DNA of 64,000 nucleotides from assembly GCA_910585545.1 (NCBI GenBank), contig CAJUFN010000004.1, positions 136,740 to 200,739 of the forward strand, given 5' to 3'. Made by a program: the position numbers and the translations under genes. This DNA comes from an uncultured Lachnospiraceae bacterium. Its GTDB lineage: Bacteria; Bacillota; Clostridia; Lachnospirales; Lachnospiraceae. The notes below the pieces were generated by a model, which did no database searches, had not been told where the DNA came from, and saw only the letters and a list, made by a program, of their open reading frames with translations. This document shows, one piece after another, positions 19,455 to 28,509 of this stretch. How positions within the stretch are numbered: position 1 is the stretch's first letter; each line of letters starts with the position of its first letter.

Positions 19455-20311
19455 TCAAATACCTTGCCATATATCCTCCCCCAGCAATTCAAATATTGCT
19501 TTATCCATTGTTCTGATTTCTTTTATCCTTCCTAATGAAATATATCTATCTATGTTTTGTCGTGTAGTACTCATTATTCGGGCAATATCCGTTGACATTC
19601 CATGAGCCCGGAATTCATCCATACAAAACAATACCTCAGGATCTCTCTTTTTTGTATACTCCTCTATACTTTCAAAAAGAAGTTCATAATCTATATTTAA
19701 TATTTCTGTATTCCTATACCTGCCGCTAACCTTATTCCAACGTTCTTGTTCTATCAATCTACCTCTCTTTTCCAATATAAATTCATAAAACCGTCTATCT
19801 TCTTCTCTATAAACAATAGGCAGCATAATATCTGCAATAAGTTCAATTAGATGTGCGACCTGTGATTGTCTTGACTTTGCCCGCATATCTGATGAACATA
19901 ATACATTTAAATATTTATCATACTTAGAATTTGTATTAAAACATATCGTATTACTTTTTTTCCACTAATTGAAATAATTGCTTCTCTTGCCAAATAATAC
20001 GCTTCTCCATCGAATGCAGATGATGAGCATTCTTCTATATCATACTTTATCTCCCCATACCCTATCCCACATCTCAACTTTATAGGATAAATTAGAATCT
20101 GCAATTTCTGTATATACAAAAATGCTGATTGTAAATGAAAAAACAATCCTTGAAATTCATCTCCTGTACTAGATACCATATCCTTCTTTATTGTATAGCG
20201 ATATATATTATTCAAATAATCCACACAGTTCATCAATACATTTTGTACATCATATCGTTCGTAATATTTTCGTGATTCTATTACATCAAACATTATAGCT
20301 GCATATTTCAT
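19455..20311 (-). pseudogene. SatD-like gene split by a one-base frameshift in an A tract
   Basis: The first frame (20311 to about 19907) encodes the SatD-family N-terminus: MKYAAIMFDVIESRK, STGDEFQGLF, KLRCGIGYGEI, LAREAIISISGKK. After a run of seven A (19955-19961 as T on +), homology-like continuation moves to another frame: SNTICFNTNSKYDKYLNVLC, joining directly to the second piece (19886-19455), which ends in a helix-turn-helix-like segment MSTDIARIMSTTRQNIDRYI. An eighth A would restore a protein of about 285 residues. SatD proteins are poorly characterised; GDEF and RxGIGxGE motifs recall nucleotidyl cyclase folds (my inference). It could be inactive, phase-variable, or use transcriptional slippage on the A run; a sequencing error is also possible. 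Confidence 0.75.
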
Positions 20312-20366
20312 ATTAATTTACCTCTCATCTTTCTCTATAAATGATATCTCATTTTTTTCCATAAAG

Positions 20367-20445
20367 GCAACTCTATTTCATTGCATTTTCTAAACGCAAC
20401 TTTTTTTAATTGCTTTTTATAAACGCAACTTAATATGATTGCATA
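20367..20445. repeat. Three 29-bp iterons upstream of the SatD-like gene
   Basis: GCAACT starts at 20367, 20396 and 20425, and ATTGC at 20380, 20409 and 20438, both with an exact 29-bp period. Each unit pairs a GCAAC half with an ATTGC half, so every unit is also a loose inverted repeat. The array lies 56 bp upstream of the SatD-like start, where operators would be expected; the HTH-like segment of that protein is a natural candidate ligand. Confidence 0.75.
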
Positions 20446-20545
20446 TGAATAATACAACTATATTACAATACTCTTCCTTCAATCCTACTCTTTGTCCAAT
20501 TTTACTTCCTACTCCACCAACACCCCTTCAAATTATTTTAGTACA

Positions 20546-20579
20546 TAAAAAGACTCCCAAGGAAACCTTGGAAGTCTTA
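20546..20579 (-). terminator. Terminator after tuf
   Basis: A stem AAGACTTCCAAGG / CCTTGGGAGTCTT (one mismatch) with a 3-nt loop, then TTT on the minus strand, 22 bp past the tuf stop codon. Confidence 0.85.
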
Positions 20580-20600
20580 AATTTATTGAATAATATTTGA

Positions 20601-21788
20601 TTATTCGATGATTGTAGCAACACGGCCTGAACCTACTGTACGTCCACCCTCACGGATAGCGAATGTAAGACCCTGCTCCATAGCTACTGGATGAATAAGT
20701 TCGATTGTCATTTCGATGTTATCACCTGGCATACACATTTCTGTACCTGCTGGTAATTCACAAACACCTGTTACGTCTGTTGTTCTGAAGTAGAACTGTG
20801 GACGATAGTTGTTGAAGAATGGTGTATGACGACCACCTTCATCTTTTTTCAATACGTAAACCTGAGCTGTGAATTTTTTGTGACATTTAACACTGCCTGG
20901 TTTACAAAGAACCTGACCACGAACGATTTCGTCACGAGCTACACCACGAAGTAATGCACCGATGTTATCACCAGCCTGTGCTTCATCAAGAAGTTTACGG
21001 AACATCTCAACACCTGTTACAACTACTTTACGTGTTTCTTCTTTAACACCAACGATTTCAACTTCGTCAGATACATGAAGAACACCACGTTCTACTCTAC
21101 CTGTAGCAACTGTACCACGTCCTGTGATAGAGAATACGTCCTCTACTGGCATAAGGAATGGTTTATCTGTTTCACGCTGTGGATCCGGAATATGCTCATC
21201 AACTGCTGCCATAAGTTCCATGATCTTGTCGCCCCACTCGCTCATTGGATCTTCAAGAGCTTTTAAAGCAGAACCTTTAACGATTGGACAATCTGTGAAT
21301 TCATATTCTTCTAACTGTTCAACGATTTCCATCTCTACTAATTCAAGTAATTCTTCATCGTCTACCATATCACATTTGTTCATGAATACTACGATGTAAG
21401 GTACACCTACCTGACGAGAAAGAAGGATGTGCTCTTTTGTCTGAGCCATAACACCATCTGTTGCAGCAACAACGAGGATAGCACCATCCATCTGAGCAGC
21501 ACCAGTGATCATGTTTTTAACGTAGTCAGCATGACCTGGGCAGTCTACGTGAGCGTAGTGACGATTTTCTGTCTCGTACTCAACGTGTGCAGTAGAGATT
21601 GTGATACCACGTTCTCTTTCTTCTGGAGCTTTGTCAATGTTTTCGAAATCTACAGCTGCGTTACCAGCAACTCTTTCAGAAAGAGTTTTTGTGATAGCTG
21701 CTGTCAAAGTTGTTTTACCATGGTCAACGTGACCGATAGTACCGATATTACAATGTGGTTTTGTTCTTTCAAATTTAGCTTTTGCCAT
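20601..21788 (-). CDS. tuf: Elongation factor Tu
   Basis: GTPase that brings aminoacyl-tRNA to the ribosome. The 395-residue length is normal. Visible motifs: P-loop GHVDHGKTT (about 19-27), DCPGHADYVKNM, NKCDMVDD, and the ending VGSGRVATIIE. It is the last gene of the str operon but also has its own promoter 79 bp upstream. RBS AAGGAGG. Confidence 0.99.
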   Translation of the reverse strand: MAKAKFERTKPHCNIGTIGHVDHGKTTLTAAITKTLSERVAGNAAVDFENIDKAPEERERGITISTAHVEYETENRHYAHVDCPGHADYVKNMITGAAQMDGAILVVAATDGVMAQTKEHILLSRQVGVPYIVVFMNKCDMVDDEELLELVEMEIVEQLEEYEFTDCPIVKGSALKALEDPMSEWGDKIMELMAAVDEHIPDPQRETDKPFLMPVEDVFSITGRGTVATGRVERGVLHVSDEVEIVGVKEETRKVVVTGVEMFRKLLDEAQAGDNIGALLRGVARDEIVRGQVLCKPGSVKCHKKFTAQVYVLKKDEGGRHTPFFNNYRPQFYFRTTDVTGVCELPAGTEMCMPGDNIEMTIELIHPVAMEQGLTFAIREGGRTVGSGRVATIIE

Positions 21789-21866
21789 TTTGAATAATCC
21801 TCCTTAAAATATAATACGTTCTGTTCAGAACATTATTTGTTTCTGATATTTACTCGGCTAACTCTG

Positions 21867-21895
21867 ATTATATTTCAAATCTTTTTGTTTTTCAA
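21867..21895 (-). promoter_or_regulatory. Internal promoter for tuf
   Basis: TTGAAA-17 bp-TATAAT on the minus strand between fusA and tuf, consistent with the extra demand for EF-Tu. Confidence 0.75.
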
Positions 21896-21916
21896 GCCTT
21901 TTTCATAAATTTATTT

Positions 21917-21954
21917 GGTACAAACAGAAGCAGGATTGCCTCTGTCTGTGTACC
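21917..21954 (-). terminator. Stem-loop after fusA, possible weak terminator or processing site
   Basis: The arms GGTACA.AGACAGA.GCA and TGC.TCTGT.TGTACC can pair with small bulges directly after the fusA stop. No T run follows, so it may partly attenuate or be an RNA-processing site. Confidence 0.4.
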
Positions 21955-21961
21955 TTTTTCA

Positions 21962-24079
21962 TTAATCATTTTTGCCTGATAATACTTTTTCCTGTACAGA
22001 CTTCGGTACCGGCTCGTATTTCTCAAAGAACATAGAGTAGTTACCACGTCCCTGTGTTCTGGAACGTAAGTCTGTAGAGTATCCGAACATTTCGGACAAT
22101 GGTACGAATCCACGAACGATCTTACCGCCGCCGAGATCATCCATACCTTCGATACGTCCACGACGAGAGTTGATATCTCCGATAACGTCACCCATGTATT
22201 CTTCTGGCATTGTTACTTCTACTTTCATGATTGGTTCAAGAAGTACAGGAGCTGCTTTCTTCATAGCATCCTTGAATGCAAGGGAACCTGCAATGTGGAA
22301 TGCCATTTCAGATGAATCGACTTCATGGTAAGAACCATCATATACGTTAGCGTGTACACCAACAACCGGGAATCCTCCGAGGATACCGGATTTCATAGCT
22401 TCTTCGATACCTTCGCCTACTGCCGGAATGTATTCCTTCGGAATAGCACCACCAACAACGGTAGATTCGAATTTATAAAGCTCTTCACCGTTTGCATCCA
22501 TTGGTGAGAATTTAACCTTACAGTGTCCGTACTGTCCACGTCCACCGGACTGTTTTGCGTACTTGCTGTCAACTTCAACTTCTTTTGTGATTGCTTCTTT
22601 GTATGCTACCTGAGGAGCACCAACGTTAGCTTCTACTTTAAATTCACGAAGAAGACGGTCAACGATGATTTCAAGGTGAAGCTCACCCATACCTGCGATG
22701 ATTGTCTGGCCTGTTTCCTGATCTGTATGCGCACGGAATGTTGGATCTTCTTCTGCAAGTTTTGCTAAAGATTCACCAAGTTTACCCTGAGAAGCTTTTG
22801 TTTTAGGCTCGATTGCGAGCTCGATAACTGGCTCTGGGAATTCCATGGATTCAAGGATAACCGGATGCTGTTCGTCACAGATTGTATCACCTGTTGTTGT
22901 ATATTTAAATCCGATAGCTGCTGCGATATCACCGGAGTATACTTTAGAAAGTTCCTCTCTCTTGTTCGCATGCATCTGAAGGATACGTCCTACACGTTCT
23001 TTTTTGCCTTTTGTTGCATTTAATACGTAGGAACCGGAATTGATTGTTCCTGAGTAAACTCTGAAATATGCAAGCTTTCCTACGAATGGGTCAGCCATAA
23101 TTTTAAATGCAAGTGCAGCAAACGGTTCTTCATCAGAAGAATGTCTTACTGTGTCATTTCCTTCCATATCTACACCTTTGATGGCTTCGATATCTAATGG
23201 AGATGGCATGAATTCGATAACTGCATCAAGAAGTTTCTGAACGCCTTTATTTCTGTAAGCAGTACCACAGCATACCGGAATTGCTTCACAGCTGCATGTA
23301 GCTTTTCTTAAAACTGCTTTTAATTCGTCCATAGATGGTTCTTCGCCTTCTAAATATGCCATCATCAAATCATCATCTAATTCACAGATTTTTTCTACTA
23401 ATTCTGTGCGGTAAAGTTCTGCGTCATCTGCCATATCTGCCGGAATGTCTTCAATAGAGATGTCATCTCCTTTGTCATCATTGTAGATGTATGCTTTCAT
23501 TTCAAATAAGTCGATGATTCCCTTGAATTCATCTTCTTTTCCGATTGGAAGCTGAATGCAGATTGCATTTTTACCTAATCTTGTTTTGATCTGTTCTACT
23601 GCTCCGTAGAAGTTTGCACCTAAAATGTCCATCTTGTTGATGAAAGCCATTCTTGGTACGTTGTATGTGTCTGCCTGACGCCATACGTTTTCTGACTGTG
23701 GCTCAACACCGCCCTTTGCACAGAAAACACCTACAGCACCGTCAAGTACACGAAGTGAACGTTCTACCTCTACTGTAAAGTCAACGTGTCCTGGAGTATC
23801 AATGATATTGATACGATGCTCTAAAGCGCCTGCTTTTGGCTGGCATTTTTCCTGCAGTGTCCAGTGACATGTGGTAGCAGCAGATGTGATTGTAATACCA
23901 CGCTCCTGCTCCTGAGCCATCCAGTCCATCGTAGCAGTACCTTCATGTGTATCACCGATTTTGTGATTTACACCTGTATAGTAAAGAATACGTTCTGTTG
24001 TTGTAGTCTTACCGGCATCGATGTGAGCCATGATACCGATATTTCTGGTTCTATCTAATGGATATTCTCTTCCTGCCAA
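21962..24079 (-). CDS. fusA: Elongation factor G
   Basis: Translocation GTPase, 705 residues, full length. Motifs: P-loop AHIDAGKTTT, RGITITSA switch I, DTPGHVDFT, NKMD, and the conserved C-terminal domain with MPEEYMGDVIGDINSRRG. It lies between rpsG (16 bp upstream) and tuf, the standard str operon order. RBS TTAGGAGGAAAAAA. Confidence 0.99.
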   Translation of the reverse strand: MAGREYPLDRTRNIGIMAHIDAGKTTTTERILYYTGVNHKIGDTHEGTATMDWMAQEQERGITITSAATTCHWTLQEKCQPKAGALEHRINIIDTPGHVDFTVEVERSLRVLDGAVGVFCAKGGVEPQSENVWRQADTYNVPRMAFINKMDILGANFYGAVEQIKTRLGKNAICIQLPIGKEDEFKGIIDLFEMKAYIYNDDKGDDISIEDIPADMADDAELYRTELVEKICELDDDLMMAYLEGEEPSMDELKAVLRKATCSCEAIPVCCGTAYRNKGVQKLLDAVIEFMPSPLDIEAIKGVDMEGNDTVRHSSDEEPFAALAFKIMADPFVGKLAYFRVYSGTINSGSYVLNATKGKKERVGRILQMHANKREELSKVYSGDIAAAIGFKYTTTGDTICDEQHPVILESMEFPEPVIELAIEPKTKASQGKLGESLAKLAEEDPTFRAHTDQETGQTIIAGMGELHLEIIVDRLLREFKVEANVGAPQVAYKEAITKEVEVDSKYAKQSGGRGQYGHCKVKFSPMDANGEELYKFESTVVGGAIPKEYIPAVGEGIEEAMKSGILGGFPVVGVHANVYDGSYHEVDSSEMAFHIAGSLAFKDAMKKAAPVLLEPIMKVEVTMPEEYMGDVIGDINSRRGRIEGMDDLGGGKIVRGFVPLSEMFGYSTDLRSRTQGRGNYSMFFEKYEPVPKSVQEKVLSGKND

Positions 24080-24095
24080 GGTTTTTTCCTCCTAA

Positions 24096-24566
24096 TTAGA
24101 ATCTGTAATGAGCAAATGCTTTGTTTGCCTCTGCCATCTTATGCATATCTTCTTTTTTCTTCACTGATGCGCCTGTGTTGTTGGCTGCATCTAAGATTTC
24201 ATTTGCTAATCTTTCTTCCATTGTTTTCTCGCCTCTTTTACGGGAGTACAATGTAATCCAACGAAGAGCTAATGCCTGTCTTCTGTCTGCACGTACTTCG
24301 ATCGGTACCTGATAAGTAGCACCACCGATACGTCTTGCTTTTACTTCGAGAACTGGCATGATGTTGTTCATAGCCTCTTCAAATACTTCAATAGCTGGTT
24401 TCTCAGCTTTTGCTTCCACTCTTTCGAATGCTCCGTATACAATTTTCTGGGCAACGCCTTTTTTACCATCTAACATGATGTTGTTGATGAGTTTTGTTAC
24501 CACTTTATTGTTGTACAATGGATCCGCTAATACGTCTCTTTTCTGAGTATGTCCTTTACGTGGCAC
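24096..24566 (-). CDS. rpsG: Ribosomal protein S7
   Basis: 156-residue 16S rRNA-binding head protein of the small subunit. I start it at a GTG codon (24566), giving the normal N-terminus PRKGHTQKRDVLADP, with AAGGAGGGAAGGACC upstream. The frame continues 34 codons further upstream, but that extension is unlike S7. Second gene of the str operon, about 200 bp after rpsL. Confidence 0.97.
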   Translation of the reverse strand: MPRKGHTQKRDVLADPLYNNKVVTKLINNIMLDGKKGVAQKIVYGAFERVEAKAEKPAIEVFEEAMNNIMPVLEVKARRIGGATYQVPIEVRADRRQALALRWITLYSRKRGEKTMEERLANEILDAANNTGASVKKKEDMHKMAEANKAFAHYRF

Positions 24567-24764
24567 GGTCCTTCCCTCCTTAATCATTTTGATAATTAAT
24601 TCATCGGTACTCACATGTGTCTTTCTAATCACCATATGTTCGCGCGGGGACATCGCACAGAAAATCATTTTCTATATCGATTAAACCCGCAACCTACAGG
24701 ATTTAGTTCTGTTTGTGATACGATTTTGTTATTTTGTGTCGTTCTTTAAAATGTTCTGCTAATC

Positions 24765-25187
24765 TTACTTCTTAGCGTCTTTCGGTCTCTTAGCGCCGTA
24801 TTTAGAACGAGCCTGTCTTCTCTTAGCAACACCTGCTGTATCAAGTGTACCACGAACGATGTGATATCTTGTACCTGGTAAGTCTTTAACACGGCCTCCA
24901 CGGATAAGCACAACGCTATGTTCCTGAAGGTTATGTCCTTCTCCTGGGATGTAGCTTGTTACTTCAATACCGTTAGAAAGACGAACTCTGGCGATCTTTC
25001 TAAGAGCTGAGTTAGGTTTCTTAGGAGTTGCAGTCTTAACTGCTGTACAAACACCTCTTTTCTGTGGTGCAGAAACATCAGTCGTTTTCTTTCTTAAGGA
25101 GTTATATCCTTTCTGAAGAGCCGGAGCTGTTGATTTCTTTACAGATGTCTGACGTCCTTTTCTTACTAACTGGTTAAATGTTGGCAT
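24765..25187 (-). CDS. rpsL: Ribosomal protein S12
   Basis: 140-residue decoding-centre protein. It starts MPTFNQLVRKGR after GGAGGTGAAAGG and contains the conserved KPNSALRK and VRGGRVKDLPGTRYH blocks. K in TPKKPNSA is the wild-type residue at the classic streptomycin-resistance site. First gene of the str operon here, with a strong promoter about 90 bp upstream. Confidence 0.99.
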   Translation of the reverse strand: MPTFNQLVRKGRQTSVKKSTAPALQKGYNSLRKKTTDVSAPQKRGVCTAVKTATPKKPNSALRKIARVRLSNGIEVTSYIPGEGHNLQEHSVVLIRGGRVKDLPGTRYHIVRGTLDTAGVAKRRQARSKYGAKRPKDAKK

Positions 25188-25275
25188 TCCTTTCACCTCC
25201 TGAATATTTGGTTGCAAGTTGTATTTCTTACTTCGGCACACAAAAAGAAATGCATCTTTTTATGCACGCTTGATT

Positions 25276-25304
25276 ATTGTAGTATGAAATATTTTTCATG
25301 TCAA
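25276..25304 (-). promoter_or_regulatory. str operon promoter
   Basis: TTGACA-17 bp-TACAAT on the minus strand upstream of rpsL; near consensus, as expected for a ribosomal operon. Confidence 0.9.
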
Positions 25305-25343
25305 GGGAAAACACTAAAATTAGTGTAAAATCAGCAGAAAATC

Positions 25344-25377
25344 AGCGGCACTTCTATCCTTCTGGTGAAGTGCTGCT
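25344..25377 (-). terminator. Terminator-like hairpin after the AEC transporter gene
   Basis: An 11-bp stem AGCAGCACTTC / GAAGTGCCGCT (one mismatch), followed by GATTTTC on the minus strand; a weak T tract. Confidence 0.5.
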
Positions 25378-25406
25378 AAAATTCCTCTGTTTTTCTGCTT
25401 GATATT

Positions 25407-26321
25407 TTATGAACCAAGCAGAAGACACCAGAGTGGAAGGGTGATAAGAGATAAGATAGTTGTCAAGAAAATCATTGCCGTTGCATATTTTTCGTCAGCT
25501 CCATATTTTGCGGACATAAGCACCGCTGTCACAGGTGTTGGCATTCCTGCCAAAATAACTGTAATTCCCCGCAGCATTGGCTCAACCGCAAACGGCGCAG
25601 TGATTGCAAATAAAATCGCTGGAATAATAATAAGTCGAACACTTGTGTAGAACATAAGCTGTTTATCAATCAGCCCCCGCGGATTCATTTCCGCAAGCAT
25701 CATTCCTATCAACATCATAGAGAGCGGAGTGTTGCAGTTGCTAAGTCCCGCAATCGTTTTCTCCAAGAATACGGGACATCCTATACCTGAAATCATATAG
25801 ATGAGCCCCAAATAAATCGCAACAAGACACGGATGCGTAGCAACTTTTTTGATTACATTTACCGGCTTTTCATTTTTTATAAAACAAGAAATACCTACGG
25901 TCCACATGACGATACGAAATGGCAGCATAAACATGGATGCATAAAAAAGCCCATTACTTCCATATATCCCTTCAATCACCGGATTTCCTAAAAAACCACC
26001 GTTGGATACAATAGTCCCATAACGCAGCGGCTGTCTCCTGCTTAGCGTTTCTTTTCTATATAAAAGAAAACTTAACAAAACCGCAACAAGACTATACAAA
26101 AGCGATAACCCGATAATCAATGCACATGCCCTCAGCATCCCCCATTCAAAACTCATCATAAATGCATGAAAAATATTAAACGGCAACGTTATGTACATAC
26201 ACAAATCCACCAGATTTTTACGCCCTTCTGTTTTTACAATCCCCTTTTTTCTCACCAAAAAGCCAATGATAACCAGCATAAACATCATCAACTGCATATT
26301 AATCATATTTTGAAAAACCAT
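25407..26321 (-). CDS. AEC family permease (auxin efflux carrier-like)
   Basis: 304-residue membrane transporter of the AEC family (PF03547), usually moving carboxylates such as malate; the substrate cannot be read from sequence. About ten hydrophobic segments are visible, with the family pattern NGGFLGNPVIEGIYG in the middle and NCNTPLSMMLIGMMLA in the second half. A single gene with its own promoter and terminator. Confidence 0.88.
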   Translation of the reverse strand: MVFQNMINMQLMMFMLVIIGFLVRKKGIVKTEGRKNLVDLCMYITLPFNIFHAFMMSFEWGMLRACALIIGLSLLYSLVAVLLSFLLYRKETLSRRQPLRYGTIVSNGGFLGNPVIEGIYGSNGLFYASMFMLPFRIVMWTVGISCFIKNEKPVNVIKKVATHPCLVAIYLGLIYMISGIGCPVFLEKTIAGLSNCNTPLSMMLIGMMLAEMNPRGLIDKQLMFYTSVRLIIIPAILFAITAPFAVEPMLRGITVILAGMPTPVTAVLMSAKYGADEKYATAMIFLTTILSLITLPLWCLLLGS

Positions 26322-26368
26322 TTTGCATCTTCCTAATACTTTGATATTAATTAAAACTTACCCTTAGT

Positions 26369-26397
26369 ATTTTAGTACAAGCTATTTTTATTGTAAA
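26369..26397 (-). promoter_or_regulatory. Promoter of the AEC permease gene
   Basis: TTTACA-17 bp-TAAAAT on the minus strand, 48 bp before the start codon. Confidence 0.7.
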
Positions 26398-26421
26398 GTC
26401 CAACTAGTACACTTCGCATTT

Positions 26422-26463
26422 ACTTACCGTCAGAGGGTTTTTAAAAACCCTCTGACGGTAAGT
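26422..26463. repeat. Left REP-like palindrome (42 bp, perfect) at the transposase 3' end
   Basis: Each 21-bp arm reads ACTTACCGTCAGAGGGTTTT plus T and meets its complement with no loop. The transposase stop codon (26441-26443) lies at the centre, so the left arm encodes its last residues LPSEGF. The 30-bp core CGTCAGAGG…CCTCTGACG recurs at 27306-27349. Confidence 0.9.
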
Positions 26464-27217
26464 GTGGATTTACTATTTCTCCTAATAATCTTTCTGCCTT
26501 CTTCTTTGAAATTTTCAGTTCTTTACAAATTATTTGAATTATTCCGTTTCTGAGTTTAGGAGTATCCCAGAATCGCATTTTTTCTTCTATTCCGAAACTA
26601 TTCATACTATTAAACACAATTATCCTTGCATCCTTTTTATATAATTCCCAGACCTCCTCAGGCAAATCTTTATGTATAAATACATTCGCTTTTTTATGAA
26701 AAGCCCTAAATAAGCCAATTTCTCCAAATCTATTTTGTAAATGTAAAAAAGCCTTTTCATGAATTAAGTATTTTTTCCCACTTAAATATTCCTTCATGCT
26801 ACTATATTTATAATTTTCACAATCTTTGATGAAATTAGCATTCACAGGATTGTTGTGTATATATCTCAAACAATTCCAGTAATACGCTTCATTCTCTATA
26901 CATTCACTTTTAAAACGCCCTTGAAATACATGTCCTCTCCTTTCCTTTTTCCAATTGTAGTAAATTGCATACTCAGATATTGTTTTTTGCATATATCCTG
27001 ACAATTCTTCAAGCTGTGCTTTAAGTAACAAATGAATATGATTATTCATAATGCAATATCCATAAATTTCAACATCATATTTTTCAGCATATTCTTTAAA
27101 AATACTCAACATTTTTTCTCTTTCTGTATTTTTTGCAAATATTTTCTCTTTGTTTACCCCATGACTCATCACGTGGTATACCTCTGTACAACTAATTTTT
27201 CTACGTGTACTAGCCAT
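26441..27217 (-). CDS. REP-associated tyrosine transposase (RAYT, Y1_Tnp family)
   Basis: Single-strand HUH transposase of the IS200/RAYT group, which acts on REP palindromes. The HUH motif is NNHIHLLLK; the catalytic Tyr is probably in SEYAIYYNWKKERRGHVFQGRFKS, and LRYIHNNPV is typical of the family. About 258 residues, longer than IS200 TnpA, with a C-terminal helical extension ending in KKKAERLLGEIV. I prefer ATG at 27217 (AAGGAAAG RBS) over GTG at 27223. No accompanying tnpB. It is bracketed by two near-identical palindromes, the left one overlapping its own 3' end. Confidence 0.9.
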   Translation of the reverse strand: MASTRRKISCTEVYHVMSHGVNKEKIFAKNTEREKMLSIFKEYAEKYDVEIYGYCIMNNHIHLLLKAQLEELSGYMQKTISEYAIYYNWKKERRGHVFQGRFKSECIENEAYYWNCLRYIHNNPVNANFIKDCENYKYSSMKEYLSGKKYLIHEKAFLHLQNRFGEIGLFRAFHKKANVFIHKDLPEEVWELYKKDARIIVFNSMNSFGIEEKMRFWDTPKLRNGIIQIICKELKISKKKAERLLGEIVNPHLPSEGF

Positions 27218-27305
27218 AAACACCTACTTTCCTTAATACTTGTTTACAGGGGTCTTATTAATTGGATTTTCTCGACATGAAATTGTCTGAATTGTTTGAA
27301 ATGCT

Positions 27306-27349
27306 GATTTTGCGTCAGAGGCTTTTTAAAAACCCTCTGACGCAAAATC
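27306..27349. repeat. Right REP-like palindrome (44 bp, one mismatch)
   Basis: Shares the core CGTCAGAGG.TTTTTAAAAA with the left copy, but its outer arms are GATTTTG/CAAAATC instead of ACTTAC/GTAAGT, with pairing kept. It abuts the stop codon of the peptidase gene (27350) and may double as its terminator. Confidence 0.9.
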
Positions 27350-28426
27350 TTAAACTACTATTAGATCTTTCGTGAAATGATTCAACACCTCGCACCCGTC
27401 TTCCGTAATCAGCACAAGATCTTCAATACGTACACCGATTCCTTCCTCTAGAAGATAAATTCCCGGTTCAATAGAAAAGCATTGGCCTACTTGAATAATA
27501 TCTTTATTACTCGAAGATACATCACCGAATTCATGATCTTCCATCCCAATAGAATGTCCTGTTCGATGTGTAAAGTACAATCCATACCCTTTTTCTGTGA
27601 TATAATTCCTACAAGCTAAATCAACATCACACATACGGTTACCTGGTTTAGCCGCATCAATTCCGCGTGCCTGTGCTTCTTTTACGATTTCGTACACTTC
27701 TCTTGCTTTATCTGATACTTCTCCGATAAAAACGGTTCTTGTCATATCAGAACAATAATTATTAAGGATACCGCCAATATCCAGCACAACAGAGTCTCCG
27801 TGCTTTCCTTTCATATCATCTGTCATATGATGCGGATCCGCTCCGGATCTTCCATATGCGGTGATTGGCGGGAACGATACATCCGAATGCCCGGATTGTT
27901 TATACATATCCCGAATAATAACATCTAATTCTTTCTCACTATAACCTTTTGCTACCAACGGAATGATTTGCTCCATGATTTTATCATTTGCAATAGAAGC
28001 CTCACGCATCAACTGCTGTTCCCATTCATCTTTAATCATTCGTATAGAATCTACAATCAACGAACCATTTAAAAATCGGCTTCCAGCCCCCAATTCCTGC
28101 AATCTTAGCAAAAATCTTGCCGGCCACGTCTTATCAATACCAATAGGTTTATCGTGTTCTACAATTCCGCTTAAAATTTCCACTGCATCTTCTACATCGT
28201 CATACCACACCAGTTCTACTCCCAAATCCTGTTCTTGCGGAAATAATTTGTTGATTACCAGTTTATGGGCCCCATTTACGTTCAAATACAACGCCAGCAG
28301 ACGTTCTCCCGGATGAATCCATTTCCCAGTCAAATAAAAAATTGCCGGCGGATCGGAAATAATCATTTGCGGCATTCCTTGTTCTTTCATTTTACTCAAA
28401 ATCCGTTCTAATTTTGTCTGATCCAT
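27350..28426 (-). CDS. Xaa-Pro aminopeptidase family protein (M24B)
   Basis: 358-residue cytosolic metallopeptidase that releases an N-terminal residue before proline or splits X-Pro dipeptides. The creatinase-like N-domain spans about 1-125 and the pita-bread catalytic domain 130-355. Metal ligands are visible in order: D in VVLDIGG, D in CSDMTRTVF, H in HRTGHSIG, E in SIEPGIYL and E in VRIEDLV. RBS GGAGAAAG. pepP versus pepQ is not resolved. Confidence 0.92.
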   Translation of the reverse strand: MDQTKLERILSKMKEQGMPQMIISDPPAIFYLTGKWIHPGERLLALYLNVNGAHKLVINKLFPQEQDLGVELVWYDDVEDAVEILSGIVEHDKPIGIDKTWPARFLLRLQELGAGSRFLNGSLIVDSIRMIKDEWEQQLMREASIANDKIMEQIIPLVAKGYSEKELDVIIRDMYKQSGHSDVSFPPITAYGRSGADPHHMTDDMKGKHGDSVVLDIGGILNNYCSDMTRTVFIGEVSDKAREVYEIVKEAQARGIDAAKPGNRMCDVDLACRNYITEKGYGLYFTHRTGHSIGMEDHEFGDVSSSNKDIIQVGQCFSIEPGIYLLEEGIGVRIEDLVLITEDGCEVLNHFTKDLIVV

Positions 28427-28509
28427 CTTTCTCCTTCCTCCATTCCCTACATTTATTTATCACTATTTTTAGTATAATTTCTTTGTATCTCATTTGTCAA
28501 TCGTCAAGC

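Noticed and set aside
20367..20445. 29-bp periodic repeats considered as a CRISPR array
   Set aside because: Units are contiguous without spacers, only three, and no cas genes are in the window; iteron/operator is a better fit.
21892..22191. Minus-strand frame of 99 residues overlapping the end of fusA
   Set aside because: It lies on the wrong frame of conserved EF-G coding sequence and runs into the intergenic hairpin.
24567..24668. Longer start for rpsG giving 190 residues
   Set aside because: S7 is 156 residues in relatives and the GTG at 24566 has a strong RBS; the extension has no S7 similarity.
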